A stretch of DNA of 64,000 nucleotides from Agriotes lineatus (GCA_940337035.1 OW679202.1:51849763-51913762); one strand, 5' to 3'; shown: positions 34,761 to 46,980, numbered from the stretch's first letter. Translations and numbers: made by a program. The notes: generated by a model from the sequence alone, not told the origin.

Positions 34761-36199
34761 TATATATGCTTAAAATAGAAATGTACTTCAAGTCGTTTAA
34801 TTTGACTTTGCTGTCAATTGTCTCCATGTTAGTAGTACGGAAATTGAGAAGAAAGGGATATTCAAGCATTAGCTTGGTGATGAAAAGCATGAGTTATGCA
34901 CTATACATCTACAAAAACTTGCCTTTCGCGAAACAAGTAATTTTGTAGTAAATGCAGTAAAATAATTACCACGTAAATAGCATGTCAGAAAGCATTATTG
35001 AATCTGTTTGGAAATTGAAGCCGCCAGTGTTACGCACAAAGAAGGAGAGTCGTTCCTTTGAACTTCTTTTAGCTTCAATATTTCAAGCAGAGAGGTGGAT
35101 GATGTGAGCGTTATGGTTCTGTGAATCAAGCTGTTTGGTTAGGCATTACCTTTACCAATTTTGGCAAATTACGACCACTGTTGGATATACTAATCTGTAA
35201 TTAATCCGTCTTGTTTAAGTACCGTGAAATTTCAATAGATCTCCGGTCAGAATAGGCTCATAGAGGAACCCTTATATCGTCCCGCCAACAACCCCTTACA
35301 TCAAAGCCCTGTATATCAACATCCTGTATGTCGACGCTAGCTCATCGTAATTTTCGTACTGTCAATTTTGATTGCAGCGAAGTCCGGCCGCCAACCACGA
35401 CTTGCATTTGCAAGCCCGCAGTTCTTGAAAAACTTTTGGCAGCTACCGGGTCATTAGTTGCGCCCAGACCTAGTTCTCGACTGCACCAAGCTAGGTTTGA
35501 TATGTTTTATTAATTGCATGAGTGAATCACCACCAATTTTGTATACGTTAGAGATATAATAGACTAAGTTGCTTATTGTGGAAACAGTTTTGAGACGGTT
35601 TATTAATTTCATTTTCTCATGGGGAATAGCTTCGTAGACTAACGAATTCTGAGGCATCGCGTTAGCATTGTTTGCTGCAATTCTCATCTTCCACTGCTGC
35701 CCGCATAAATGAATTCTTGTGAATGCTTCTTAATAAAGTTCTTAAATTGACTGTAAGCTTTTTATTTGTGAAGCAAAGTTCAGTTTCGCCTATTCCTTCA
35801 TTCAGGTACGCTTACAGACACCACGATGCGTAGGCATGTTCAAATCTAGAACTGAACAAGCATTTTCTTAAAGTTCTATAGTATACCACCTGCAAAAAAG
35901 TGGCGCTCTTGACAATAACGTAGATTTGTCGAGGTACCTTTTATTTCAGTTTAAGGCTCATCCCTCGTTCTAAGTTACTATCTTTTTCAGCTTGTTGTCT
36001 ATCGTAAACGGGGTTTTCCTTGTACGAGCACTCCGCTTTTTATCAGCTTATTATTGACACGATTAACATTTATGTGACAATTATCACGTCATGTGTCAGC
36101 AAAAACTGATTTTAAGTAATTGAGTAGGAATAATAAACGCCCATATGAATTCATTGTATATTTTTATTACCATTAACGGAGTCTATTAGCATTGTATTT
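34761..36199. other. Unassigned DNA
   Basis: A 77-codon minus-strand open frame (35687-35454, start MRIAANNANAMPQNSLVYEA) and an overlapping 61-codon plus frame lie in a GC-richer patch (35290-35690). Neither has a motif I recognise. Confidence 0.35.
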
Positions 36200-36440
36200 T
36201 TTCACCCTTATTACTTTGTCGTTACTTCTTCTTCTCCCCTTCTTATTCTTTTTTATTGGACTGTTTCAGTTTTCTTCCATTCTTTCCATTTTCTTTGTTA
36301 TTGTATGCTCTTTCATATATATTTTCTCCATGACTCTTAAGGTCTTTCTCTCTTAGTTCTTTCGAACGGTACCCATTAAGACAATTTTTTTCACCATCTC
36401 ACTTCGGCTATTTTATTTCTGATGGATTATTTACACTACA
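36200..36440 (-). pseudogene. LINE 3'-end fragment
   Basis: The minus strand shows WVPFERTKRERP then ESWRKYI at about 36380-36320, with a stop, followed by a Lys/Arg/Glu-rich close and a GAAGAAG tail at 36225. This matches the W(T/M)P-x-(R/K)KRGRP-x-TW segment near the end of insect LINE ORF2s. Confidence 0.45.
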
Positions 36441-36589
36441 GTTTCAAGGGCAGTCATTTTGTTTCTAATATAGTAACTTCCGAGTTTCCATAATTTATTC
36501 TTTCTCATACTAACTTTTCCGGAGTGTGCCCCTCTCTGTTGCAAGTAATTTTGATTGTATTACTCTATCATCCAAACTTTTGCTCCGTA

Positions 36590-36689
36590 NNNNNNNNNNN
36601 NNNNNNNNNNNNNNNNNNNNNNNNNNNNNNNNNNNNNNNNNNNNNNNNNNNNNNNNNNNNNNNNNNNNNNNNNNNNNNNNNNNNNNNNN
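36590..36689. other. Assembly gap (100 N)
   Basis: Exactly 100 unknown bases, the conventional filler for a gap of unknown size. Sequences on the two sides may not be contiguous. Confidence 0.99.
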
Positions 36690-37531
36690 CAAACTGCTGC
36701 CGCATCAGGTAACAGAGTACAATGGTTTAAAACGTGTTAGTGCGGCACCAGTCGGGCCTCTGGTTTTATAGAATTTTAAAATAAAAAGGGATGGAGACAT
36801 TATTCACATGTGGCTAGGGTTCAAATCCGACTTGGGCCACCGCAAAAAGCTTTTTTTTAAATTAAATAAATGCGGACGAGATGAGCGTAGACAAGATGAC
36901 CCCTGCAGATTCGGTGATATCATAGCAAATTCCATTGTATGTGCTAACAATCAAGTTAACTGAAAACGCGCCCGGGGCAAAAACCATTGCGAATAATTAC
37001 GCATTTTATGTTTATCTCTTTCTTACTCAAGCAATACGTATTATCTTCTTGTTCATGTTATCGTATTCCGTGACGAACACCAAAGAGCTGAACGCCGACA
37101 GGCAACGATCTGTTAGGCCATTTGAGGAAGACAAAATAGAAAGCCTCCTCGGGGCTATAATGTCTTTTGTAATTACGCATAGCAGCATAAAATTTATCAT
37201 ATTCTAGCATTTCAAATATGAAAAATGGATAATAGCCTCGGTTTTATAAATAATTTAATAATATTATATGAGACCTTTTCATACTTAGTATTTCAAGAAT
37301 ATATTGAAATCAAATTTGTAATTCGTTTTTATATTTACGATCTGCCTTTACCTCGACCTGTTTTAAAAAGGGAACTTAGAAAAACCGCACACCGAGGTCA
37401 TGACGTCAGACAAGGTTTCTCCGCAGAACAAAAGAGAAAGTTCAATGAGAATCTCGATAATGCAACCATATAGCAGGCACAAATTATATAATGCGGGTTC
37501 GACATGAAGTTTTAATAGCATTCAAGCACGA
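36690..37531. other. Mostly unassigned, with a partial SINE
   Basis: Contains the SINE 3' part at 36807-36870. Open frames at 36935-37207 and 37225-37473 show no recognised domain. Confidence 0.35.
36807..36870 (+). repeat. tRNA-derived SINE, 3' part
   Basis: GGGTTCAAATCCGAC resembles a pol III box B. It is followed by GCAAAAAGC, a T run, AAATTAAATAAATGCG, the same tail as in the SINE at 37532. No box A is found in the expected place, so the 5' end is lost. Confidence 0.6.
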
Positions 37532-37645
37532 TGTTCGATAGCTCAGTTGGTTAAGACTTCGAACTCGTAATACTGTGATCGCTGGTTCGAATCCGGCCTA
37601 GGATAGTCGCAGAAAGCTTTTTTTAAATTAAAATAAATGCGAGAA
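37532..37645 (+). repeat. tRNA-derived SINE
   Basis: Box A-like TAGCTCAGTTGGTTAAG and box B GGTTCGAATCC lie at tRNA-like spacing, and GCTGG/CCGGC around box B pairs as a T-stem. The acceptor stem does not pair, so this is not a working tRNA gene. The 3' part (GCAGAAAGC, T run, AAATTAAAATAAATGCG) is shared with 36807-36870. Confidence 0.75.
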
Positions 37646-37930
37646 AGCCAAGATGGCCGTCACCCGGGAAGCTTAAATTCAAAAACTGGAACTTAGAGGA
37701 AAATTTTCAAATTCAAATATTCGCGCGAAATTAAATTGGCCGCCGTGCATGAGAGAGAGAGAGCAGCTTCGATGAGGGAGACGGAAGATTTAGCAGTTTG
37801 AAATTCAAATATTACCGCGTAAATTTAAAATTAAAAACGACAGCCGTGAGAAGTGCGCGCGCAGAAAACCAAGATGGCCGACACCCCGGGAAGTTTAAAA
37901 TCAAAAAATTGAACTTAGAAAAAAAATCTG
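37641..37930. repeat. Two-copy degenerate repeat, period about 213 bp
   Basis: AGCCAAGATGGCCGTCACC at ~37646 and AACCAAGATGGCCGACACC at ~37866 begin matching blocks that continue into GGGAAG(C/T)TTAAA and GAACTTAGA. AAATTCAAATATT followed by CGCG recurs between them. Confidence 0.65.
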
Positions 37931-38116
37931 AAAAATTTCCTATAGTAGGTAGGGACAGTGAAAATCGTGTTAATCCATTCATGGGCGTCGCCGCGTTTTT
38001 CCGGAAGCAAATTAAAAATGGCCGCGCGTAATTTAATTGAAAGCTAATGCGTAATTTAATCAGTAGCACATATATAAATTACATATCAAACTTCATATGT
38101 GATTAATTCGATCAAA

Positions 38117-38190
38117 CCGCGAAATTAATTGGGTCAATCCGCGAAAATTCCTCGAAATCCGCGAATAATTCCGCGAATCCGCGAATCGAA
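38117..38190. repeat. Cluster of CCGCGAA motifs
   Basis: Five copies of CCGCGAA(A/T) occur within about 70 bp (38117, 38139, 38159, 38171, 38179). CpG-rich in AT-rich DNA. Confidence 0.7.
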
Positions 38191-39067
38191 TTAAAAGGAG
38201 TGGGGGATAAGTGCCCTCATTCTACTATTATGTGAGAATCAATAACACTAATAATTTTCACATAGTCGAGGCTTTTACTATTGATGAAAACGTGACCGAA
38301 CATATATACAGTAAACATGGTAAAAAAGGGGAAAAATTAAACCATCACTGCGGACCGCCGCCAGGAAAGTACTGGTGATCCGCGCTCAGTTAGCATGAAT
38401 GGTAATGTGTAGCGATCGCCGCGTGCCGTAGTATCGCAAATATCAATGTACAGCGATCGATACGCTGCGTATTTGCGGGGAAAGTTCCGTGTAAACCCTT
38501 TATAGATTTTTTTATATTTGTTGTCAATATTATTCAGTTGTACGACATGAAACAGTGGCATTTTCAGCAAATCTGAGGTGGATGCTTCGGTATCATGTTT
38601 TATTAAATGTATATATAACGAAGACGTTGCCTATTTACTATAACAGAACAGAATACGGCGTCATGTCCCGATATACTGGTAATAGAGCATGTGACACTAG
38701 CTTCAAGTGATAATTATTCTTAAGTAATAAATTAAATTAATTAAGAATAACTAGTTTTCGTAATATGAGTTCAGAAATTATAGGTCGGTTCAAATTAAGA
38801 AAGTCACGCAAACAGAATAACTGTTTGCGTTAAGTTATCAGTCCGGAATAAATTAACATTACATTACATAATTATGATCTAATAATGCACTGGACAGTAA
38901 TTTGCCCAAAGTAATTTCACAAACATTCAAACTGAATGAAGGTGGTCTGTATACAACTCCAATCTAGTTTGATTGCGTAAATAATGATATCCTTTAAATA
39001 AGATAAAAAATTTTGGCTTGCGTGGTAAAATAAATAATTTATTAAAATCTCATTTGTCGAATAGGGA
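38191..39067. other. Unassigned DNA with a perfect hairpin
   Basis: 38806-38830 is a perfect 10-bp stem (ACGCAAACAG / CTGTTTGCGT) with a 5-nt AATAA loop. A GC-richer stretch at 38340-38500 has no ORF of note. Confidence 0.4.
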
Positions 39068-39880
39068 ACAATTAGTTAAGTTCTTCTGGGGTAAAATCTG
39101 GAAAACTTGCACTTAAAGTAGGGGTTCCGCAGGGAAGCGTTCTCGGTCCACTGCTATCTCTTCTATATATTAATGACATCGATTCCGACTTAACCTGTAA
39201 ATTTACCTGTTTTGCTGATGGCATAACATTATTAATATACGAAAATTCTAATGAAAATCTTGTAGATAGAGCTGATTTTGAACTTAGAAATTTATTAAAC
39301 TTCCTAAAAATTAATGAGCTAACGGTCAATCTAGATAAAACTATGATGATGCAATTTTTCACAAAAAATTTCAAATCTAATCATGATCTTCCATTAGAAG
39401 TATCCAATAAAACGATTACAAATGTTAAAGTTTTTAAATTATTGGGCAGAAATCTGGATTTCTCTGTAATATGGAATGATCATATAAATGCTATCTTTAA
39501 AAAACTGTCAAGCACTTGCTTTGCTCTTAATAGAATTACTCATTTTGATGATATCGAGACTTGCTGAACTTTTTATTGTTCAAACTTTGAATCAGTTCTT
39601 AGATACGGTATAATTTTTTGGGGTAATGCTACTAATCTAAATTGGGTGTTTGTCATACGAAAGAGAGCCATTCGCAATATATTGAATTTACAGAGCCGGG
39701 AATCATGCGAAACCATTTTCATCAATCACAGTATTTTAACTCTTTGTTAGTATCTACATACTAGAAATTTTACTGTATGTTAAGTCTAATATTAGTAAAT
39801 TCAAATTTTAAAACGACCACCATCAATATAGCACTCGTTACGGTGGTCTTAAATCATCGCCTTCAATTATATAAATCCAG
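39068..39880 (+). pseudogene. LINE reverse-transcriptase C-terminal half (jockey/CR1 type)
   Basis: The plus strand starts at RT motif B, VGVPQGSVLGPLLSLLYIND (~39118-39175), followed by the catalytic position FADGITLL (~39212), where the second Asp of FADD is replaced by Gly. The thumb LLNFLKINELTVNLDKT and LLGRNLDFSVIWNDHI come next, then a stop at 39565 and, in the following frame, VLRYGIIFWGNATN and IRKRAIRNIL, typical of the C-terminal part. The copy begins abruptly at motif B, as in 5'-truncated insertions. Inactive: catalytic Asp lost and stops present. Confidence 0.82.
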
Positions 39881-42800
39881 TCCTTGGTATAATTTAATTT
39901 ATTGTTACTTTGAAAAACTAAATTGTGGCAATTATATCTTTGCCCTTTTCAATCCTTCACCTAAGGTCTCCTCTCTTGCTTTCTTTATAGCGTCTTGTAT
40001 GTGATGTGTTTCTGTTGTCTTAATTTGTTCTTTATTGCGTTGCGTACTGATTTAACCCGCTTTAGTAGAAATCTTATGCTTTTGTTTCTTCTATTATGTA
40101 TTTATGTCCTTCCCTATAGGTGTACCTTTCAATTTATCATAATTTTTATTTGATGTTTTCCGACTCCGCTCTCCTATACAAATGGACATCCTATACGGTG
40201 CAATTGAAAGAAAATAATAATTTTCTCGCTATATCACTATTTAAATTAAATTCCTTATTAAGTAATAAAACATTTTTCATATTGTCAGGAATGTATTATA
40301 AGAACTGTTTATGTAGTTTGATATTAATTTATAAATAAAGCTTTAGATAGAATTATATGGTGTGATTTTGAAATTTATTTTCTAGAACTTCCTTAAAACT
40401 GCCTTTCATTCTTATCACTTATATGCAACTTTGTTTTTTCTATAGCCTTTATTACCCATACGTATATTCACATATACCACATTTTCAAGGCAAAATTGTT
40501 TGTAGTATGTCGAAAAACATTAACATTGGATTTAAACTGTTTACGTAAGGATGTTATACAGCCATACAGCAATATAACATGAAAACAAATATGCGTTTAG
40601 AAATTATATCATGAAATTTTTTTGATTGGTCGGATACGCAAGGTAAAAACTATAAGGTGCCTTGATAAGGACTTGCTTGAGGAATACAACTAAAACTCAA
40701 ATTCCAGATGGAAATTGCAGTAACTTAAATTTAGCAGGGTTTTTTATGCTATGTAAAGATTTCTAAAGCAAGGAAGATTAAGGCGGCACAAAAACAGGTG
40801 ACGGAATAAACTGTGTCAAAGTTGGATAAATACAGAACCTTGTGCTGTAAAAATGGGAGAAGTTGATGTATTAAGCATAATTTGAGTTTCCCAGCTGTAC
40901 TAGCATCACTGCAGTACCACAAGAACCTTCTAAGCAACATTTTGGTTTCAAATAGGTCAAAAAAGAGGATAACGATGCTAGAAGATCACAAAACACGTTG
41001 GCGAGGCATGATGGCATATCGAAGCCAAATTGACGCAAAATAGACATTGTGAGAAGCTGAACCTAAAAATGATTTTAGTTTTAAGTTAGAGTTCTAGTTT
41101 TTTGTGTAATTTAAGGTGTAAATATCTTAATTGCAGACAGTGTTTTGTTTTATTGCTAGTTTGTAAGTCATGTTTCAAATAACCAATGACAGGGGTTGTT
41201 ATTAACAATTGCGAAGCGTTTCCAAAGGATACGGCAAAAGAGTATAAATACGGGAACCCCACAAAGCTGCGAGGAGATTCATTTTGAACACGTTAACTAA
41301 TCCACGCCTCTTTGATCTAAAATGTTGTTTAAAGAATTATTTTGACGTAAAGAGAACAAAAGTAAACCTACCTGAGTTAGCATACAAGTACGCTCTTACC
41401 TCAAGCAAAAAATTATTGCTCCAATCCAAATACATCAATGAAGAGGTTAATATCGGCATTTGAAATGTTTGGACAGCACTACAAAAGCAACATTGATATG
41501 CGTTCCAAGGGAATACAGATAAAATGGCGAACATATTTAGGTGGATAATATTGCCATATTAGTTCGAGCAGGTTATTTGTAAATGATCAATTACTTTGAA
41601 CTTACCTTGATTTGACTCATTGGGGAGCAAACTTGTCTAGTCATTTCAATTTTTATTCGCATAACCAGCCCCACAAGGGTATTTGAATGCTGTGTATGAG
41701 TTTAGTATTCAAAAATTTCATTTGTCCTGAGATTATTTTGAGTCTATTTTCAGTGGTAAATAATTTTTACATATTTCTTGTGGTTTCTTTATTTAAAGTT
41801 GGTGCGATTATCAATTAAGTGCTAAAAGTAAATACTATGCAATTAATAAAAAACTGTTTTCAAAAAATAATCTTTTAAAATGTTACTGAGTTTCTCATGA
41901 ACTTTAAAAATATTTAGAACACAAATTTGGTTATATTTTATATTATAACTATATCTTCAAGGTTTTTTATATGTTTAAGTTCTATAGGACGATTGTTCTA
42001 TTATTTATTGACGATCAGACTACAGACCAGCCCGTAGTTAGACCAGTTTACGATATCGACAGCCGATGAAGGGTTTGTGAGTTCTATTACCAATTAGTGA
42101 CTTTTAATAATTTCGCAGCTGAAAAGAAAACCTTTGTAGCTACACTTTTCAACAGTTATAATTTATCTTGTCATAATAAATGATAGTACTTGCATAATCT
42201 ACTACTGTACTGTTGCGCAACTTCACGCAATTAGGGCAATGAAAATAGAAATTCACGTAGATGAAGGAGTCCAATTCATTACTAACACTTTTTGCTAAAG
42301 TAAGTGAAAATACAAAGCTACTTTATTGTACTACAAAGGGCCAAACAAGTAATTTTTCTGTTGGCATTTATAAGTTACCTTATATATTCAGTAGCAAAAA
42401 CCATGTGCCGCTGAATACTGCTGCAGGGTAAACGTCACTTAAAGCCGAAATATGAGTAAAATAATCCTGTACAGATGACAAAGGGTTGGAGCTCAGAGTC
42501 GGCTGTAAGTAAAAATATACCATTACGAAGTGTAATGACACTAACAGCAGAAGGGGCCCAGTACGAAGGCGTAAAATTATTAGCTAATAGTAATAAGTGT
42601 TCTGTAGTAACCGCAATATTCGTTTCTATGTAGTTATGCTGTAATTTCTCATCTCCACTAATTAGTGAGTCAAAACTGAAGTTCAGTATCACTTAGCACG
42701 TCCTTAACTTAATGAGACCTGCAATACTACACTGTGTATTGAGGAGGTTCAGGTTGATTCAATTGCCTACTAGCAAGCAACGTCAAGAGTTCGGTCTAAA

Positions 42801-43122
42801 TCCCCTAATTAAGGTATTGAGATTAATTCTGAAGTTGCAAAAACAAGTACTACTTTACTCTGATCTTATACACATCCAATTTCTTGAATAATAACAATAA
42901 TTTTAGATGTTTCGTTTTTAATTTCATTTAAGAATCTCAATCTATTGTCTTCTTTCTTCAGATTAAGTTTGCGAATTACGATGAGCAAATAGTTGAACTT
43001 TTTACTTCCCTCGTCTAAAAGACGAAGAATGAATTGTAATCGCTAAAAATTGCTTTCCGAGATTTCTTCATAACTTCACGTTGCAGGGTTCCTAGATGAC
43101 GAACAGCAGATTTTTTCAATTC
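39881..43122. other. Unassigned DNA
   Basis: No coding motif or clear repeat. 39950-40130 is pyrimidine-rich on the plus strand and could be the minus-strand Lys-rich linker of another LINE, but nothing specific can be read. Confidence 0.4.
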
Positions 43123-43141
43123 CGTCTGTCTGTCTGTCTGT
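43123..43141. repeat. (GTCT)n microsatellite
   Basis: Four and a half GTCT units, followed by TTGGCGGTATAACTCAAGAA. Confidence 0.8.
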
Positions 43142-43209
43142 TGGCGGTATAACTCAAGAACTATTTGTTGGCGGAAGACGATATTTTACATGCAGATTAT
43201 ATGTCTACT

Positions 43210-43278
43210 GTAATAATTTGCACAAGCTTTATCAATAACGAAAATGAGACCTAACAGATATAGGTTAAACATCACAAA
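43210..43278 (+). repeat. Dispersed repeat, copy B
   Basis: Same order of blocks as 17676-17750; lies about 40 bp before a SINE. Confidence 0.65.
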
Positions 43279-43315
43279 TGAAGCAGAATAGTATGGTGTG
43301 TGTACAATTCGAGCA

Positions 43316-43400
43316 CGGCCTTGGCTCAGTTGTTTAAGCAGCGGCGAACCCGAGCAATGGACTAGAAACTGGGCTCAAACTATTATTGAGAAGCTTCATA
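43316..43400 (+). repeat. tRNA-derived SINE, diverged
   Basis: TTGGCTCAGTTGTTTAAGC fits box A and GGGCTCAAACT a decayed box B about 50 bp later, followed by GAGAAGCTTC comparable with the GCAGAAAGC of the SINE at 37532. Confidence 0.5.
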
Positions 43401-44051
43401 AAATTTCCATATAAGACATTATCAAACAAAATATGGAAAACTGACAGTTATCGATAACCTTTAAAACGTTAACATTAAACTCAAATATTGTGTAATCCAC
43501 TCCAGTAAAACTAAAGGGTATTATGGCAGCTTCGAAAAAATTAGCATCTAGTATCTTCAGAAGCAAGGTGTTTTGTTTTTAGAAAACATTAAATTCTAGG
43601 ATACTAGATTTAAGTCATCTATGGTTATTGCTGTCTAATGCATACAAAGCGCATAAACTATATTCTAGCTGATTTGACTGCTTATGTTCATCTTATCTGC
43701 CACCAATCTGTATAAGTGTCTTTAGCAGAAATTGAAAAACTGATCCTGAAATCGAAGAATATTTCCGAAAGTACTCGATCTGACCCAATCAATGCACGAT
43801 GGTACAGTAGCTTAACACTTAACATGCCCGTCATAGACGAAAACTTTAGCCTTTCTTCTTCTACCACTTAAAACATTTCCTCTAGGCTGGGTGTTGCACC
43901 TACTTCTCTCCTCACTTCTAGTTTCTGTACTGCACCGCCTATCCCAGATCGTGACTGTATATTTATTATTTGAAGCTTATGCAGTATTAAAATGAAAGAT
44001 TAGTCGTTAAAATAGGTGAAAATATTGAAACACTTAGTAATGTAAATGTTA

Positions 44052-44145
44052 ATTCAGAAAAAATATTGCAGTCGGTAAGATTCGAACTCATGCTTTCAGA
44101 GAAAATATGATTTCTACCCAGATGCCTCAACCACTCACTAGGTCA
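44052..44145 (-). repeat. tRNA-derived SINE or tRNA pseudogene
   Basis: On the minus strand TAGTGAGTGGTTGAGGCATC resembles box A and GAGTTCGAATCTT box B at the right spacing. The acceptor arms do not pair well; a T-rich tail follows. A working tRNA gene is unlikely. Confidence 0.55.
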
Positions 44146-44803
44146 GGAATGATAGGTAATTTACGGGCGTGTATTATGAAGAACAGGGTGACGACATATG
44201 CAAGTAAGCTCGATCGAAGACCGACTAAGCAATATCGGTGACGACCCTGCATTATTGACGCAGCTAAACTCGCTTTTATACATAATGATAACTACTTAAG
44301 TGCAGTACATCTTAGACTGGTACATACTAATTTTAAGTAGAGTGACAACAAAAATGTTATCGTTTAACTGATATCGCTCCCCTTTAGAGTTACTTAGGTA
44401 CTACTATTCAAATATGTTCCGAGATCAATTTAAAGCTCTGGTAAGAACATTTACTTGATATATTAATAACGATCTATGGATTTTTATACTTTTTCTCTAG
44501 AACAATGAATGCTCTTTTAGTTTAGTTATGTAATAAAACTAAACATTCTACCAGTGAAGTAAGGCAAAGCTTTACCTAACTCACGACTATTTATAATTGT
44601 TACCTTTACTTCATAACTCAACCGCGGAACATAAAGCGGAGCAGTTAATATATTCCACATAGTTTCATAACTGTATAGTTACCATAAATGTGTTAGGACG
44701 GTATAAGGGTGGGGTCTTAAATCAGCTGGGGTATGGTTATATTTGCTATACATCAATTATTACAAAGGTTTGAAGTTCAAAATATGCATTTCATTACCTT
44801 AAA

Positions 44804-45115
44804 TTATTTTTTGAAAATCACACCTTTCAAAAGAGCGTCATTACAATTAGAGTGTTCTTGGCAGTTTTCAATAAAGTTTTCTTTTAAAAATGTTTTATTT
44901 TTTGAACTCGGCCAGCCAAGGCCGTCGATTATCCCTTCCGAAATCCAGTCCTCTGGCACACCGTACTTCCACATCCGTGGTTTTGGTACCCAAATTTTTA
45001 AAGCAACGGGTGGGCCGCCTGCGAGTTGCCAGGTGTGAGGATTGAACCTTTTATCTTCATCACCGCAGCCGTGTTTCTCTAACCACTCGATGACGCTGGT
45101 GCTGAAGTTATCCAT
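44804..45115 (-). CDS. Unidentified 103-codon GC-rich ORF
   Basis: An intact frame from ATG 45115 to TAA 44804. The first ~75 codons are near 50% GC in DNA of about one third GC, which suggests real coding history. The product is Trp-, Pro- and Gly-rich (WLEKHGCGDEDKRFNPHTW, then PVALKIWVPKPRMWKYG and PEDWISEGIIDGLGWPSSK) with a Lys/Asn-rich AT-rich end. No signal peptide, membrane segment or domain I know. It could be a single-exon gene, an exon extending past a missed splice site near codon 75, or a piece of a transposon or acquired gene. Confidence 0.4.
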   Translation of the reverse strand: MDNFSTSVIEWLEKHGCGDEDKRFNPHTWQLAGGPPVALKIWVPKPRMWKYGVPEDWISEGIIDGLGWPSSKNKTFLKENFIENCQEHSNCNDALLKGVIFKK

Positions 45116-46800
45116 TACGCTACATGCTGAATCAAACCCAGTTTCTTCAGTTTAAACTCAAATTGCACTTTTAAGTCCATGAAGTGTGGTTAGATGATGT
45201 ACGTAAACCTTGGCTTTGAGGTAGGTCCATAGAATAAAGAATGGACTATAGTCCACTTAAATCACACGATCTGTCTCGCCAAGCTAGATTGCCAAAACGT
45301 GAAATTAATAAAACGGGAACCATGTTCTTCACACTATTAATTGTTTGCCTTTTCATGCGCACTGGTGCTCATTTTGTTGAAATGTAGGATTAGTTATCAA
45401 AGTGCAGCATATTTAAATATTGTCGAAGCGGAGTGGGTTGGACTTTCTTCGTATTTTTTTCAATGATCTTCGTGGTCCTTACCGTACGAGTAGATGCTAA
45501 AAATATTGATTTAATTCTCCTATGCACATGGAAATGATTGACCAGATTCAATATTGTGTCAGGTTTTGGTAGTGTGACATGTCTAAAATATTTTTGCGTT
45601 CGACCAAAAATAACTGATTAAATTTAAGAACATAAGTGGAAGACATACGTATAGTTGACAACTAGCTGTCAAATATTTCCCATTCCATAACTCAAAACTA
45701 CCGCCCTGATTGCCGGACGTTGTATAATCAAATACCATTCGATTGCTTAGTTCACAAAATCTTCTCCACCCTTTTCCCTCTTTGAGTCTCAGATTTCAAT
45801 TTTGCCATCACTTTTTTATTTATAAAAGACAGCATTTACTTAACGCCTCTCGTTTTCTGGTAACTATAACAGTACTTATAAGCATGAAACAGAACTCTAT
45901 GTTTCTTCTTTCTCTTAATAAGACTATAACCTGTTTGTACTAAACAACATGTAGAAAATATCAAGTAAGAAATGGAAAAAAAATAGGAAAATATGGAGAA
46001 TGTATGACCCAAAAGTTTACGGGTTATAGGAATTAAATTCAGATTAGTCGTTGGAAGAGATTGACATACTTAAGAAACCAATATCAGAATAGTTAACAAA
46101 ACATATAGTTAAAAGGACAAAGAGCAATGGCGAGGGTCGAAAGCTTTGTGGAAGAATATACAGCCTTAAATATAAAATGGGGTGCGATAGGGGATAGTAG
46201 AATAATTTCTTTATTCCAAGAAAACAATTAGAAAACCCCACCTAGATCAAGGCTGGCTAAATTACCTCAAAACAGCCACAAAAATACCGTTTGTTACAAG
46301 GAAACCCCAGCTTACGACACGCAACAAGTCTAAAAGGTGCTGCAATTACCTCAGTGAGAAGGCAAGCATTATAGGCAGAAACAAAAAGCTCTCTGAATAT
46401 AGTAACGGGAATCAATCCGTGTAATTTATACAAGCACTACCTTATGTGTCTGCCGAAGACGGAATGAAGAGAAAATCGTACCAGAAAGTTTTATTTTTGT
46501 CTGCAGGGAAAGCGTTTGGCATCAAGATATAACCTATCTTGAGTCGTAATTTCTCTGAAAAGCGTGTTTTATTTCACGAATACAAGTAACTGCATTTTGC
46601 TTTACAAATGGAATGACACAGTATGAAGCCGAACCAGCTATAATAAAAAATCCCAATTGAAAGACTTTTCTTTCAATGTTGCAAACGCTGGAGTCGCAGT
46701 AAGTCATACCTAAACCACATGCACGTGCGACGATACGTACTATTGCGGCCAAAAAATTTCCAGACGGTTTGTTTGCCTTCTGTATGTATGGTTTTATCAA
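45116..46800. other. Unassigned DNA
   Basis: Short frames only. 46040-46400 on the plus strand is purine-rich with broken frames that could be a decayed LINE, but no motif is certain. Confidence 0.35.
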
Positions 46801-46980
46801 ATGGACGAAACTCACCCAATTGTCAGTTGCACAACTGACATTCTGCCTTCAAAACTTAAAATGCAACATCACGTTCTAAGCGAGGCCGAAAAAGGCTTTT
46901 CTATTGCAAAACTAGAAGAGGGATGGTTACTGCAACGTGTGACCGATAAAGTTGGTTGCGGAAGAGAAAACATAATCTGA
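46801..46980 (+). pseudogene. Possible Tc1-like transposase N-terminal stub
   Basis: A 59-codon plus frame (ATG 46801, TGA 46978) contains VLSEAEKGFSIAKLEEGW then QRVTDKVGCGRENI. The pattern LSExExGxIxxLxEGWSxxxVAxxxGVSRxxI is the first helix-turn-helix of Tc1-like transposases. The frame ends immediately after and no catalytic domain follows, so it is a stub at best. Confidence 0.4.

Noticed and set aside
36510..36771. Open frames spanning the gap
   Set aside because: They run through 100 N bases and carry no information.
37532..37605. Functional tRNA gene
   Set aside because: Boxes A and B and a T-stem are present, but the acceptor arms do not pair and the 3' part is shared with a second dispersed copy, as in a SINE.
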